From Ciborinia camelliae (taxonomy: Eukaryota; Ascomycota; Leotiomycetes; Helotiales; Sclerotiniaceae), in contig JANPYM010000019.1 of assembly GCA_025890175.1 (NCBI GenBank), positions 186,001-250,000 of the forward strand: DNA of 64,000 nucleotides. The letters are read 5' to 3'. Below are positions 8,467 through 20,520 of this stretch, in pieces. Numbering within the stretch: the first letter of the stretch is position 1; each line of letters begins with the position of its first letter. The position numbers and the translations under genes were made by a program. Below the pieces are notes generated by a model. It saw only the letters and a program-made list of their open reading frames with translations, was not told where the DNA came from and ran no database searches.

Positions 8467-10501
8467 CAACGCCACATTATCACCGGTTTGAAATGGAAAG
8501 ACGAAGTAAACAAAATATCAATATGGTAAGTGTGATATTTAGGATGTATATGGCCCAACGACGGACATAATCGAGGTCTTTAGCAAAGAAATCCAGAGAC
8601 ACGCCATTAAGAATGTATGTTTTGCAGATTCTTATAGTGCGCGCAAAATTCTTCGAACCACGCGGAGAACGCTCAGTGGGCTGGAGCGTATCGTGATCCG
8701 TGATGTTACGGCACACACCTTTCGCACGCTCTCCCATTTGATCGGATTTTGATCGGATCTGATCGTATCGGATCCACATTTCCGTTTCAACGTTCCATAC
8801 CTACCTTGGTATTCATGCGTGGCGGGGCATTGACATTCATGCATTTGGAATGCCTGTACCCTACCTACTCAGAGTCTGGACTTGGCTGGGTAGGAAATTG
8901 GTAAGTAAACAAAGTCGTCGTAAACGAGTAACTTCTGTGATAAGAGTCGTAGAAGTAGTTCTTCCACGTACCAAATGTAATAGTGATCGAAATATCGGAA
9001 TGAAGAAATCACCTCATGTAACCACTCGTGCCAATGTCTCTCACTGCGTCAACATTTCATTTCGAAGATTGGCGCTGTCGGCCAAATTCTTCCACATCTT
9101 CGAGCGAAAATCATCGATCGCGAGGAAAGAACGATACGGCACACAAATCGAACCCCCAGTGGCCTCCGCAGAACATTTTCTTCGATTTGAGAATATGCAT
9201 TTTCCGGCAATGGAATCCTGTACATTGTAATTGTGTAATTATTTGTTACGGTAGATACGTGCAGCAATGAGAATAAAACTAATTAGTCCCCACACACACA
9301 CTCACTCCTCATACCCACTTACTCCATCTCCAATTCTATCTTCAGCGAAGGCGGTTCGGAGCCGCCCTGATGTGCCAGCTTGATGATTGGCCTCAGCCGG
9401 GCCTGTGAAGTGTAGTTGTCCCCATTCTGCGCGATCATCCCATTCGGTGGACAATTGTTCAACTACTCGTTTCTTCTTCTTCTTCTTCTTCTCATCATAA
9501 TCATATCGTGCCGCAAATGTGGCCGCTCTCGCATTCGGAATCGAGGGCTGCAAGGAGAGCAAGAGATCTTTTGGCTGGATCTATCGGAATTTGTAAGTGG
9601 CCAACTAAATCATTCGAACGTGAGTAGAATATTCGATACCACCAGTGATTTGCTGACAGTTTGGTGAACCACTCTACCGGTATTCGCATTAGAAATCTAC
9701 TGGGCCGAAGCATCACGTGAAGTAGAAGGCGAAATATTTATTAATTAATACATATATATATTTCCTATCACTCTCTGATCTGGATCTGGATCTGGATCTG
9801 GATTCTGATGTTGATGTTGATCCCGATTCTTCCCTAATTTCTTTCATTGCCGGACCCTTACCTTTCTTGACAAGCTTCAAAGTTGCACTCTTTCAAATTG
9901 AGATAAAGTTCCGTTCCGTTTTTTCGAACATGAATTTAAGTACCTATGTGCTGCTCATCAATATATCCTCAGTTTAAGGATCTCGGGAGCAGAGGTACAA
10001 TATCCTCCCATAACGTCTTGTCTTCAACTGCCACCTGAGTCTTAGTCACGTCGCAGTCCTTAACAAATTCTTTCGTATGATACTTCTTCTCTTAGAGTGT
10101 GTGAGCAGACAATATTTTTTGACCGTGCCTACAACTAATAATTTTTTTAAGTAGAGGGTGGGGAAGAGGGTGAGGGTTGAGGAGGGGGAGTATCGGGAGA
10201 GGGTTGGGAGGGAGAGGGAGGAGGCGAGGTTGGAGGGGATGGTGGGGGCGGCGATGAGGGTTGCGGAGAGGATGGATGGGGAGAGCTCTGACTGATGGCC
10301 GGCGTTGTTGTTGTTGTTATTAGATCTACCAAGATCTTCTTGCATCTGCTGTAACTCTTGTTCTTCTCTTAGTTGCTGTAGGTCCAACAATTGCATTTCC
10401 GCCTCGAAGCGCCACCAAGGAAAAGTTTTGTGCCGAATGATTGGTAGACACTCTGGGGGTATCATATGAGTTGACGCGAGGTACAGATGAATGTAACAGC
10501 C
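8467..10501. other. Mosaic with only doubtful coding pieces
   Basis: Several short frames look partly coding. Examples are 8611-8749 plus (SYSARKILRTTRRTLSGLER), 9512-9595 plus (ANVAALAFGIEGCKESKRSF) and 10147-10400 minus (a Gln/Glu-rich helix followed by an Asn run and Ser/Pro tract). None is recognisable. Low-complexity TTCTTC (9470-9490), GGATCT (9780-9800) and AGGGAGGGGA (10155-10290) tracts lie between them. Confidence 0.35.
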
Positions 10502-10615
10502 GAAGCCGACAACCGCAGAGCTCGCCTCAGAGCTCAAAAACTAGCCCAGCACAGAGCTGCAGCTATCGACCAACTCTTGATCTCCGTACCCATCGATGGG
10601 AATCAAACAGAGGTA
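10502..10615 (+). pseudogene. Helical coding-like fragment, unnamed
   Basis: Reads EADNRRARLRAQKLAQHRAA then AIDQLLISVPIDGNQTE: a basic amphipathic helix followed by an extended segment. The GAGGTAGG after it could be an exon end. Family unknown. Confidence 0.4.
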
Positions 10616-10814
10616 GGTAGACCGCCTGTTTGGGGGAAATAGGTTGAGAGTATTTCCGGGGGGTAAAACGGTAGCTCGATTTCCGAAGCAAATGGGGCGA
10701 ACTTTAAAGCCATGTTGAGTTTATTATTGTCGTTTCTGGTCTTTTGAAGCTTTCACATGCAGTCACGCAAAGCAATCGGAATGTCCGTTCCCAAATACTG
10801 TATTCCTGTCGATA

Positions 10815-10889
10815 TGCGAGAATAACATGTCGATTTTGAGATTGTTATCCGAGGAGGTGTTTGACTACTCGGCGGACCAGACTTTTTAA
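10815..10889 (+). pseudogene. Exportin-1 (CRM1/XPO1) fragment
   Basis: Reads CENNMSILRLLSEEVFDYSA then DQ before TFstop. NNM.ILRLLSEEVFD(Y/F)S..QMT is a near-invariant stretch in the N-terminal HEAT-repeat region of CRM1, the nuclear export receptor for leucine-rich signals. The expected MTSTKT is replaced by TF and a TAA at 10887. About 25 of 1070 residues remain. Confidence 0.9.
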
Positions 10890-10901
10890 AGCAACCTTTC
10901 A

Positions 10902-11213
10902 ATGAGCTATATTTCACATGTAGATTCATTTTCTACACACCATAAACCACAGTTACAAGAAACTTCATATTCTCCCTCACAAAAATCTCGATGCATAAGG
11001 AATTTGTTAATTCTCGAAGATTTCATGATACAATTTTCGGATTGTAGGTCTTTTGGTTATAGGCCTGATGATTGCCAGATTTTGAGCGTGGATGGAACAT
11101 GTTTTAGTCGTGAAGGTCTGTTTACCGAGGAACAATCTTTACATAGAGGATTAAAATTAGAATGTAGGAAGAGAAAAGGGACAGTAGCGTCCAGCTCCGG
11201 GAACTATACCTAG
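10902..11213 (+). other. Unnamed 103-codon open frame
   Basis: Open from ATG to TAG. The composition is mixed and no motif is recognised, so it could be chance or a join of intronic and exonic pieces. It begins 12 bases after the CRM1 piece stops. Confidence 0.25.
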
Positions 11214-12073
11214 TACGCTCCAAATACTTCCTTCTAGCCCAGGTAGTAGTAGTTAATTAAATTATATTTTAAACCCCTATATATCAGATCAGTATAATAT
11301 TCGAGTATTACAATTTGTATAGATTAAAACTCATCGAGTCGACTTATCAAAGATAGCAGAGAAAGTCCGAATGAACCCCATGTTTTACTGGAATCAAAAG
11401 TCACTTACATTTACTACATCGTAACATGGCTTCTTCTACCCACAACATTAAATCGGGCCCAGAATATGGTGGCAGTGACAGTGGGAGAAGAATACCCAAG
11501 TCTCAATTGTCTCGATGTCGAGAAAATCAGCAACATGCGGGTGACCACGAGACCCAGGTTCTAGAATCTAAACGTAAATGTGGACCAAGAACAACGCCGG
11601 AAACCATTCGCTGAATCCTTCACCAACCGGACAGATGGTTTCTAGGAATTTGCGAGTTCGGAGTAACATATTCCCCCTCCCGTCACACTATTGACAGCCG
11701 CCGAGTCAACCGAGAGGCCCAATTTAGGAGCAACTATACACGTCTGCTCCTCTTTCAGAACTCTATGGCCGGTTCTATATCTACCACGTGGGAAATGTGC
11801 TGCGGGGCGAGGGATACGGCAAAGATGGTTCCGACGAATGGAAAAGATCCAAGCACGGAGGAGTATCTAGTTTCCATCGTCGACATACCTCTCTCGTGAC
11901 TTCATTAATAAATGAATTGCAAATGCAAAAATTCAGTTTTCCATGCTTTCAGTCTGTTGTGTGTCCATAGCCAATTCCTCTTTAGAACGTTCTCGGAATA
12001 TTTAATATGGAGATCTGTCCATTCCATGGGCGATAGATTCATTTATTATCGTCCCTTGCGCTTATTTGATATA
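11214..12073. other. Doubtful coding pieces only
   Basis: A plus frame at about 11458-11562 (QNMVAVTVGEEYPSLNCLDV) and one at 11761-11898 (STTWEMCCGARDTAKMVP, then GKDPSTEEYLVSIVDI) look partly coding. Neither is recognised. Confidence 0.3.
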
Positions 12074-12206
12074 TGAAGATTAACCAAAACCAGTAAATCC
12101 AGGGTATTCTTTATGTGTCCAAATAGATCCTCCGAATTCGCCATTGTAGGCTCTCGCATAGTATCTCAGATCCTCGCCATGAGGAAGATAGCTTTGGGGG
12201 CAAGAA
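12074..12206 (-). pseudogene. Unnamed coding-like minus fragment
   Basis: The minus strand reads SYLPHGEDLRYYARAYNGEF then GGSIWTHKEYPGF, with aromatic and glycine-rich texture typical of a folded enzyme. No family recognised. Confidence 0.4.
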
Positions 12207-13069
12207 ACTCAAGGAGAAGAGGGTGTTCCCGTTCCCGAATATCTTAATAATACAACAACTGTAGCTAGCGGTTAACTGCCAATAATAGTACAGTACTTAA
12301 TATATATCATTTCTGTGGCATCATTTGACTATTTACTCAATCAACCTCAAATATACCTAGGTAAGGTATTCCAACAGTCATCCAACCATTGATATTGATT
12401 GCATTGCTGCTGCTGGTCAATCAACAACAATCCCAATCTCAATCACCATCATGGCTTCGAAGAAATCCCTAGATAAATCCAATGGGCCTGGACCCCACTG
12501 ATGCTCGCAATACAAATCCATCATCGAATTAAGCTTTTTATTTCACTTGCCTTCAAGTTTGCGCTTCATTATTTGCTGTGACTAGGAACACGCTACAATT
12601 TTGGTGAGTATTGAGTGTGTTGGAGAGAGTACGAATCAAGTACGAATCATCTTTTGGAGACGTTTGAGATTTATATATCCAATTCCTAATTTCTAAATGT
12701 ATTTCTCCTTCTCCTCCTCCGTCTTCCAAACTCACGAAATTCTAGTGCTAGGTCAAAGAATAAATCGAATCTATCTGAGTTGATCTGATCTGAGTAAATG
12801 AGGGGGAACTTTCAAACCTAGATCCCAGACACCTTTCTGCTTTCTTCAAAGTCCCCAAAATTCAAAAGCTATTTATTTACCTTGTTGATCTAAATCAAAA
12901 GTAAGAAATTAATCAGACATGTAACAAAACTTTAAGTGATTGAAAAGAAGCTATTTCCATCAGCCTCCTATCCTTCCCACTGTTCTAAATTCCCTTCTGA
13001 TATGATTGTTCGAACATACCTTGAGCAGCACGTCCGGTTCCTCCGGCAAATCTTCTCATTGGGACTGAA
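12207..13069. other. No gene recognised
   Basis: Contains AT-leaning unique sequence, a CTAGGTAAGGTATT step and short frames only. A small open frame from 12936 leads into the next fragment. Confidence 0.35.
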
Positions 13070-13148
13070 CCGTCTGCAACAAAACTCGAGAGCACGCCAG
13101 ATCGAGCCTCAACAAAACTGGCTAGCCAAGTTGTTTCGCGTGACATGA
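13070..13148 (+). pseudogene. Possible HSL1/Gin4-family kinase C-terminal piece
   Basis: Reads RLQQNSRARQIEPQQNWLAK then LFRVT and stops. PQQNWLA+(F/L)(L/F)..KPA is familiar from the C-terminal lipid-binding region of fungal Nim1/Hsl1/Gin4-type kinases that control septation and mitotic entry. Only about ten residues support this, so the call is tentative. Confidence 0.35.
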
Positions 13149-13807
13149 TCATCAACATATCCATCTACATATACATTTAAATTTCGGGAGACCCACGGCC
13201 GACGATATGCTACCTAGGTATACTATACATCAATAACGGTATGAAATCCCCATCCATTACTACATCCAAAAAGTATTGGTCACTAGATATTTTTGCAGGG
13301 TCGGCCATCCATCCGTTGAATGTTGGTAATGAATCAACCCCTCCCCGCCCACAACTAGAACGGTAGAGCCCCATCAGCGAAGAACTCGAACCTTCTCATC
13401 TAGGTCAGACCACCCTTTAGATGTATCGAAGATATCTGGATCCCTGTGCAGACAAGCAGACTCTCCGTCTGTACCAAATCGAGATAAGGTTGACAGTGAT
13501 CAAGCCCAAAATGTGGCATGTGTGATATATGAATCTGAGGGACGATGACTCTTTAGACGCCGCATTTTTATTTTCTCCTCGTCTGCCTCTTCCTCTTCCT
13601 TCACATCCTCTTTCTTTGCCTCCCCATCTCCATTCTCTGTGTTATATGGCATTCCGCTGGTATTGCTAATGAAGAGTGGTTACGCAGACGCGCTGCCAGT
13701 TTCTGTCTGACGCATTGGGGTAGAGAGGAAAAGAGGAGGAGGAGAGGAGGAGAGGAGGAGAGGAGAAGAGAAGGAGAGGAGAAGAGGAGGGACTTGCTAG
13801 CACGGGA
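13149..13807. other. Low-complexity and doubtful coding sequence
   Basis: A plus frame at 13380-13545 (RTRTFSSRSDHPLDVSKISG) may be coding. 13727-13790 is a GGAGAGGAGGAG purine tract. No recognisable gene. Confidence 0.35.
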
Positions 13808-13867
13808 TGGCACGCCGATATCACATTCGAGCGCGTCCCCTCCGATTACGCGTGCTTGAAAATCTGG
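13808..13867 (+). pseudogene. TauD/TfdA-family dioxygenase fragment
   Basis: Reads WHADITFERVPSDYACLKI. In fungal TauD-like Fe(II)/2-oxoglutarate dioxygenases the run WH(A/S)D(I)(T/S)FE.VPSDYA.L+I contains the His and Asp of the metal-binding HxD motif, both present here (H and D of WHAD). The family continues with TLP.TGGDTLW; here it diverges after KI. Confidence 0.85.
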
Positions 13868-14903
13868 TTGTCGGAGGGCGTGTTATCGACATTTTTTGAC
13901 AAGGATTACACCAATTCAGACCATCCAATCCAATCCAACTAAGTCGACGAAATCTTGGTTCATTTTATCCACGATATCTATGCATTGCTTTCTTGCAGGG
14001 TTTCTGGTTGTTTGAAAAGTGGATGGTTGAGATAGATTGTGAAAATTTGAATATGAAAGTCATGATATGGGAGTTGATGCCGAGATTCGCTGAGAGCAAC
14101 TATGAAGGGAAGAGAAGAGACTCGAGATGGAAAGAAAATGTGAGTCGATGAACCTCGTGTCACACACAACCATACACACTACATACACACTACCACCTAC
14201 CTCTTGAATCCTGATCAGAACCCCGACCGAGCCCATCAATCAAATCCATATCAATTTGCAGCCTCGATTCTCTCCCTTTCTCATTTTCATTGGATCCTGA
14301 AAGTGTGATTGCTGGAGCGCCAGATATAATGGTTTGACCGGCCACGAAACAAATACGCTCTTACAAGGGATTTGATTATGTTTATGCTACTGGAGGAATT
14401 GTCTGGTCTCGAAGCAAACTCTGAAAAGGCTGAGGAAGTCTTGACTACTTTGTTTTTTGTCTTCATCGCCGTCATGTTCAACAAGTATGTTTTCGTATAT
14501 GCACTCGCAAGAGTAGATTGATGTATTTTCATGTGGGAAAACTCCCACCCCCCTCGTAGCTCGCTGCGCTTGAAATGTTGGCGGGGGGTATGGGATGGAG
14601 GATGGGATGGAGGGGATGAAGTGGAGTATGGGATGGAGGATGGACCAAACACATACGGAAACCAACAAGGAGGAGGTAACCCCTACCCCAAACGCATTTG
14701 ATGCTCAGATTTTCGTCCTCACATCACATCACATGAGGTAGAAATTCTGGATCCTGGGGACGCTACCGTACGCACGTACTGTACTGCGTAAAATGGTGTG
14801 GATGGATTTTTATAGGTTAATGGAGTTTGTATTGTATCGTCACGAGTAAAGCTCTTGGTGGGTGTAGAATTACGGGCGAAGCTATTTCTCCCTAAAGTTG
14901 TAT
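13868..14903. other. No gene recognised
   Basis: Short frames only. One at 14361-14420 plus reads KGFDYVYATGGIVWSRSKL and may be coding. 14560-14650 is a GGGATGGAGG purine tract. Confidence 0.35.
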
Positions 14904-15011
14904 ACGAACAGTCTGGTCGAAACGAGCGAGTTGGATATTGGTAGGCGCTGTCGTTACTCCAAGTTCGTTAATAAACTCAAGGATAGCTCCAGGAGGGACA
15001 CCGCGTCTTTT
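14904..15011 (-). pseudogene. Glutaminyl-tRNA synthetase fragment
   Basis: The minus strand reads KRRGVPPGAILEFINELGVT then TAPTNIQLARFDQTVR. RRRG(V/I)PP.AI..F...LGVT...(T/S)(N/S)IQ...F(D/E)..(V)R is a conserved signature of eukaryotic glutaminyl-tRNA synthetase, which charges tRNA-Gln in the cytosol. It is an internal piece of 36 codons; the HIGH and KMSKS motifs are absent. Confidence 0.9.
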
Positions 15012-15239
15012 GATCCTACATTGATCGGCATGCCCGAACCTCCATCAAATCAAAAATGGGTTGGGCACGGAAAAGTCAAGTCATTTGCGGTCAAGCCAGA
15101 ATTTAACCTCCCTAACAGGAGCCATGCTACTTGGGTCGAAGTATTGTGCTTCTAAGATGCTTTGTTGAAGTTCCGATAGAAGCTTACTCCTCGTCATCTG
15201 TCTTAATCTTCAAGTCCATTTTGACAATACATATTTATC

Positions 15240-15409
15240 TAGCCAGAAGATCTACTTCTGGTTTGGAAAAGAGCAATTTAGAACCGCCGCCACCACCGCA
15301 ACCTCGAAGGTCGGGAAGAAAGGTGGATGATGAGGGAACAAAGCCAGGGTTGCCGAGGAGACAGGTGGATTTGTTGGGCGGGGCTTCTCGTGATTTTTTT
15401 GTAGATTAA
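15240..15409 (+). pseudogene. C-terminal end of an unnamed protein
   Basis: Reads GLEKSNLEPPPPPQPRRSGR then KVDDEGTKPGLPRRQVDLLG and GASRDFFVD before TAA at 15407. The proline run and charged tail look like a true protein C terminus. Family unknown. Confidence 0.45.
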
Positions 15410-15587
15410 TATATACTGTTTCTGATTGATCGATTTGAAGATTGTTTTCTATCAACAGGTGATTACTTCGTGTGTTTTCGCATCAATTGATAGACATAAC
15501 CATTCAAATCTATACTTTTGTATTGTGCAAAGACGTGGGGTTGCTGGGTTGCTGAGTTGCTGGATTGCTGGATTGTTGAATTTGCTT

Positions 15588-15752
15588 GACTACTAGACTA
15601 CTAGACTACTAGACTACTAGACTACTAGACTACTAGACTACTAGACTACTAGACTACTAGACTACTAGACTACTAGACTACTAGACTACTAGACTACTAG
15701 ACTACTAGACTACTAGACTACTAGACTACTAGACTACTAGACTACTAGACTA
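15588..15752 (+). repeat. 8-bp tandem repeat (GACTACTA)n
   Basis: About 20 perfect copies of GACTACTA with no visible interruption, followed directly by coding-like sequence. Perfection over 165 bp suggests recent expansion. Confidence 0.97.
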
Positions 15753-15761
15753 CAAAGATAT

Positions 15762-16197
15762 TTGGAGGGACCCGGTGGTATGGAAGCTCTTGCAATGGCA
15801 GGAATCGGTTTAAGATCCAAGAACATGGGTCAAACCCCTGGAGGTCTGGAAGCCCTCAGACTGGGTGGACAAGATCCTCGAGGTAGAAACCCCAACTTGG
15901 ACAGCCCACTCCCCGCTAACGAAACGCCCGTGGAAAATAAAAGTCTTCATCAAGGATTCGCCGCTGTGGGCCACCAACATCATGAACGGCACCAACATGT
16001 GGTTCGACGATATCCTCGCCAACTCGACGGCGGTCAATGCACCCTATGGAACGAACTGGGTGCAAAATACTGGGTATAAATTCTATGCCAAGACTAAAAT
16101 CGTTAGCCTGGAGGAGATGCCCATAAGACCTACCTACCTACCTCCCTATGCAACCGAGTGCGGAGGCACAATACCTGGATACCTGCCTACAACGTAG
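15762..16197 (+). pseudogene. Unnamed coding-like fragments
   Basis: A frame at 15762 reads GPGGMEALAMAGIGLRSKNM. A second frame from 15865 reads DKILEVETPTWTAHSPLTKR, then NIMNGTNMWFDDILANSTAV and NAPYGTNWVQNTGYKFYAK. The N-glycosylation-type NGT/NST sites and aromatic content suggest a secreted enzyme in the second part. At least two donor genes are likely; neither can be named. Confidence 0.4.
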
Positions 16198-16439
16198 TAC
16201 TACAAGATAACGAGAATACGGAGAAGAGATAGATGAAAAGAGACGAGTAGCATCGCAGATGGAGATCAGGGTCTAGGGATGGGAACATCCAATTTTCTCT
16301 CCTCTACCACTTCTTTCTTCATCAATTCGAAGTTTTTTCTAATCCAACCAAAAGTTGCTCGAAAATAGAATCCATACTGATAAGATACGAAGCAACAGAA
16401 ACGAGTGTAGTAGTTGATCAGTCAAATACACCATTGCAA

Positions 16440-16920
16440 TCTATATTATATTATCTAATCTTTTATATAATAAGAGATTATCGTTTGAAGTGATTAGCTA
16501 AAATAAGGGGTTAAAAAAACGAAAGGGGTAAATTATGTAATATTATTTTAATTTTAATTTTTGAAGTTTAAAATAATATAAAACGATAGAGTAAAGTTAA
16601 AAAAACTTAATGGTATTGTTAGATTATATATAAATAGCGTTGTTGATTTAATATAACAAAAACAGTATATTAGACGGTTATGTATAACATATAACAACAA
16701 TTCAGATTTTGGAATGTTCTTTTTGGGGTTTTTGAAAAAAAATTTGAAAATTTTTTTTATTTTCTTTTATATCATTGGATTTAGCTTAAAAAAGTATATA
16801 TTTTAATATTAAAAAAATTTCATTTTTTTAATATTTTATTTTTTCTAAAAAATTTGTTAGATTTGATTGAAATTGATTGTATTACGAAATTGGTAAAGGA
16901 TTTTTTAAAACTCTTTATTG
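16440..16920. repeat. AT-rich block, likely RIP-degraded
   Basis: Very AT-rich with runs such as AAAAAAATTTGAAAATTTTTTTTA and no coding frame. No repeat partner was found inside the window. Confidence 0.6.
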
Positions 16921-17066
16921 AAAGGAGTATAGATTTTAACATGGCGCTCTAACATGCATGTCTGTCTAAGCGGATAACTATAGCTTCATAAGAACAACCG
17001 CCCCAATGGGAATTTATAATCCAACTTCCAGAATCCATACATCCACAAAACCACAACGCCGACTAG

Positions 17067-17222
17067 GTGGGCACAGGAAGCTACGGATTCTTGCTTCCAA
17101 AGGAGGATGAACTTGTCGCGAACATGGCGCGGTTTTCCAATGCCAGTGAAACCCCCCTTACATTTCAACAATTCATATCGTCAGGTGAGGTTCCATTGGG
17201 ATTGATGAGCCTCAAGATGTAA
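17067..17222 (+). pseudogene. Unnamed coding-like fragment
   Basis: Open frame without ATG: VGTGSYGFLLPKEDELVANM then ARFSNASETPLTFQQFISSG, TAA at 17220. Probably true coding sequence at its core. No family recognised. Confidence 0.4.
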
Positions 17223-18867
17223 TCTGCAAGAGATAGAACTCCCTGAATGGCCTTGGAGAGCTACCAGAATACACTGAAATCTCTATCACTAGCGCTCCAT
17301 CCACAGTATCGAGCTCCGCGATTCCCTCTGTCACTCAATGAATTGCGAGGATTTCTGACCGTAGTGTTATTGACGACTACAAGCTGCGACAGTCGATTTA
17401 GGACTGTCCGGTGGTACAGTGCCATCATCACAATGAATATCTAATGATGGCGATCTTCAACTGGTTGAAAATTGAGATTGACAACTTGATATCTCATGAT
17501 TGGCACGAATCGCATCGCAATGATCCCATACTCTAAAGAGTGCTGATATCGATTCTCAAACTACCTAATCGAGCGAGACATAGAGTCAAGAACCATTGCT
17601 TGACTTTTGGTGATGTGATAGTTGCTTCGGTTATAAATCCGGATTTGAAGATTCATAATGAATTACCCCTCCAATAGCCACTCGGTGCATCATACGTTTG
17701 AAACCGCTAGCTTACAAGTACATGAAAGCCGCCGCTGGACATTCTTTCGAAACGGGGAAGGGATTTGGATTCGGCAAGAATGCTATATAACACAATAATT
17801 ATCCAAACCCATTTCACTTGTAAAACCACACCATCTAGGTTTTGCAATTCCTTTATAATCTCTTTCACCGTTTGCATATCTTCATCTAAAAAGGGTTTGT
17901 GGTTTAGTGGTACCCTGATGCCATCGTTTCCCTATCAACCGACAATGAATGGTCTACACATCTAGACGAACTCCTAGAAACCTGAAAACGGATATTTTTC
18001 TGAGATTGATCTCACAGCTAAACTACCGACTATGCATAATGTCATCCATATAAAGCGGCATCTACTGTCACGATGCTGACGCATCTAGAGTGAAATATTA
18101 TGTATTGCTCAGGTTACGGCTTTCTTAATATTTATGACTAACATTCCTGCAGATGACGATGAGAAATATGCTCCGAGCCGGATGGTCCGAATTCTGCGAG
18201 AATAGTGGTTCGGAGTTTGGAGTAGACAGCGGGATTGCTGGGTTTATGAGGTTTGCGACAAATCAATGATGAAAGAAGAATTGGAGCGGTGCTCTAAAAA
18301 ACATGTCATGAAGAGATCTGACACTCTGACAACAAGATCCGACCTTAGCCCAAATGCTACAGGGCATGCTACACGGCATCCCGCATGGCTTCAATGAATT
18401 GGCGGCTTTCCTTCACACGGTTTTCACCCAGGTTACAATGTCGTATCTGAGAATAGCAAATGTATTGAGAACCGCAAATGGTTCGATTTGGCTGACTGTG
18501 CTGGTTGTGCTGGTCGTGCTAGAGGTGCTGGTAGCGGCGGCGGAGGCATTGCCCTTCTAGTTCTTTCTTGTTCTACTTCGAGAAGAGAGACTAGTTGAAT
18601 ATTCACTCTCAGTTTTTCTTTAATCGAGTACACTAATGGGCAGAGATGCCAATAATCTTCCTTCAAAATCTACTTACTACTTAACTACCTACAATCTAGC
18701 ATATCAATCTGCTTTCATTAAATCACCTTTAGTTGACCACTTGGTATTGTAAATTCAAAAACACAACGGCCCACAAGAGCAGAACTCGCATTCATAAGGA
18801 AACATCGCTCGACCCCCGGACCGGGACGATTATTTGGTTTCAATGCCACTTTTATAAATAGATCACA
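17223..18867. other. Doubtful coding pieces only
   Basis: 17247-17444 plus is open and Leu-rich (YQNTLKSLSLALHPQYRAPR), somewhat like an F-box/LRR protein. 18348-18480 plus reads LQGMLHGIPHGFNELAAFLH. 18480-18560 minus is Pro/Ala-rich. None is named. Confidence 0.3.
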
Positions 18868-18999
18868 GTAATAGGGGTGGATTTATTAAATCACATAGGG
18901 ATTAGATTAACGTAGTATTAGCTCAGGATCTTGCTTATAAGCAATCCCAATTTAAATCTTAAATCCACATCCCCTTTCAACGAAACCATTGTATTTTCT
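18868..18999 (+). repeat. Dispersed repeat family, copy 2 (RIP-like)
   Basis: Aligns to 690-821 over the same 132 bp without gaps. Ten of the 11 changes I count are C-to-T or G-to-A in this copy, including GG to AA in TCAGGTCAC versus TTAAATCAC. Confidence 0.85.
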
Positions 19000-20520
19000 A
19001 TTACAGTTCAACAATGATTCATTTCGAAGATCTAATTTCATCTGAAACATTCATCATTCGTCAAATGTTCATTCAAGGTTTGTTATAGATTATAATTTTA
19101 GATTATAAATGTTACGAAGGTGGCACTAGTCTATATATAGTATGTTAGCTCTAGGCTTTTAGTCTAGAATTATATCTTTTTAGATTCCAGGGTTTATCAT
19201 AAAATTCTAGAAAAAAAGAAGCTTGGAATCGTCCTTGACCTTTAATAACTGTCGTTATGAAAAGTATTTCTTCGACGAACAACCCAAACTCGAGAATACT
19301 GTACTGCCTTGCAGAAGACACATAGGCGTCGGTGATGAAAATGATACGATGTCTCCTTCGACCCGAATAAAGAAACGGAATTATTCCCCATCGCCGGTCT
19401 TGTGGTTGCCGAGTTGAATAGAAAGGAAGGTGAATGAATTGGTTCAGCGCGAGGATTAGAGCTCACCGGGTAGCTTTTAGGTTGGCGCAGTGGTAAAGCT
19501 AACGATTACCGTCGTCACATTTGTATTCTACGGGTAAATGGGTTATGGCTGGTGAGAGGTTTAATGGCTGTCTTTGGCAAAGGTCCCCGTATTCCGGCGA
19601 TTGTTTGGCGGGCAGCTATCGAAGAAACACTGAACCCGAAAGGTTTGATGAGTCTAAGTATTTTATTTCATACGGCATATCAAGGTACTATTCCTCCATC
19701 CCAATCTATATTACTAATTAATAATATTCCACATCTCCGCACGCATTCATTTAAGGTTCTATCGCAAACATCATGTGTTAAGGATTGACGTTACATCATA
19801 AAACCTTTGAGTTATTATCCTGGTGATGATTAATTGTATCGCAGTTGTTGGAACTTTTATAGATTGCAAAGGCACGGTTTTGTAGAGATACCTGCGATTA
19901 TAGGAGAGACAGAGTAAATAACAAAGCTTCGTAACGTTATTTAGCGCCATTGTTATCGCATCGCGATGCCGGGGGAGATGAGTGAATGGGATTATTGCGA
20001 TGTAGATTGATACCAAACGCGTAGCCAAAACCTGAACAGTGCCGATGAACCAACGCCGTCTCATACGCTTGAATAGTATAAATGTTTGTTTGCCATCGAT
20101 TTCTCAAGAAAGCCGAGTAATTTTAAAGTTGTACTAAAGTGCAGCGATGATCGCGAGACAAAATGTGGTGTTACCCTCGATTCAATCCATTTCGGATCGA
20201 CCGAAATAACTTGGGCAAGTTACCAGCGGGTAGGTACCTACCGCAGCACAGCCTTACCCCAAGCAAACTTGTTGGAGAAACCCACGAACCAATAAACCCA
20301 CCAACCCACTCAGTAGCCTTCCAGTCCACCCGCAGGGTCCCAACCCACCAACTAACTCACCAACCAACTCACTTTACAAACAAGCCAACCAGCCAGCAAG
20401 CAAGTCGAGTTGCGTTGCGTTTATATAAACCCACCGATTCCCCCGAGTCGAGATTCTTGTTTTCGATATGCATGATATTCAGAGCTTAAAGATAAAGAGG
20501 TACAGAGCAACAAACGGGAT
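19000..20520. other. Doubtful coding pieces only
   Basis: 19348-19436 plus reads DVSFDPNKETELFPIAGLVV then AELNRKEGE. 19563-19670 plus reads AVFGKGPRIPAIVWRAAIEE. 20086-20235 plus reads SRKPSNFKVVLKCSDDRETK. All may be real fragments of unknown proteins. 20280-20400 is a CCAACC/CAAGC simple tract. Confidence 0.35.

Noticed and set aside
10046..10537. 163-codon minus-strand ORF as a gene
   Set aside because: Its centre is a purine/pyrimidine tract giving Ser/Pro/Leu runs. Only a short Gln/Glu-rich segment at its start looks real.
19471..19510. tRNA-like D-arm sequence (GGTTGGCGCAGTGGTAAAGC)
   Set aside because: No matching acceptor stem, anticodon arm or T-loop (GTTCRA) was found at the right distance.
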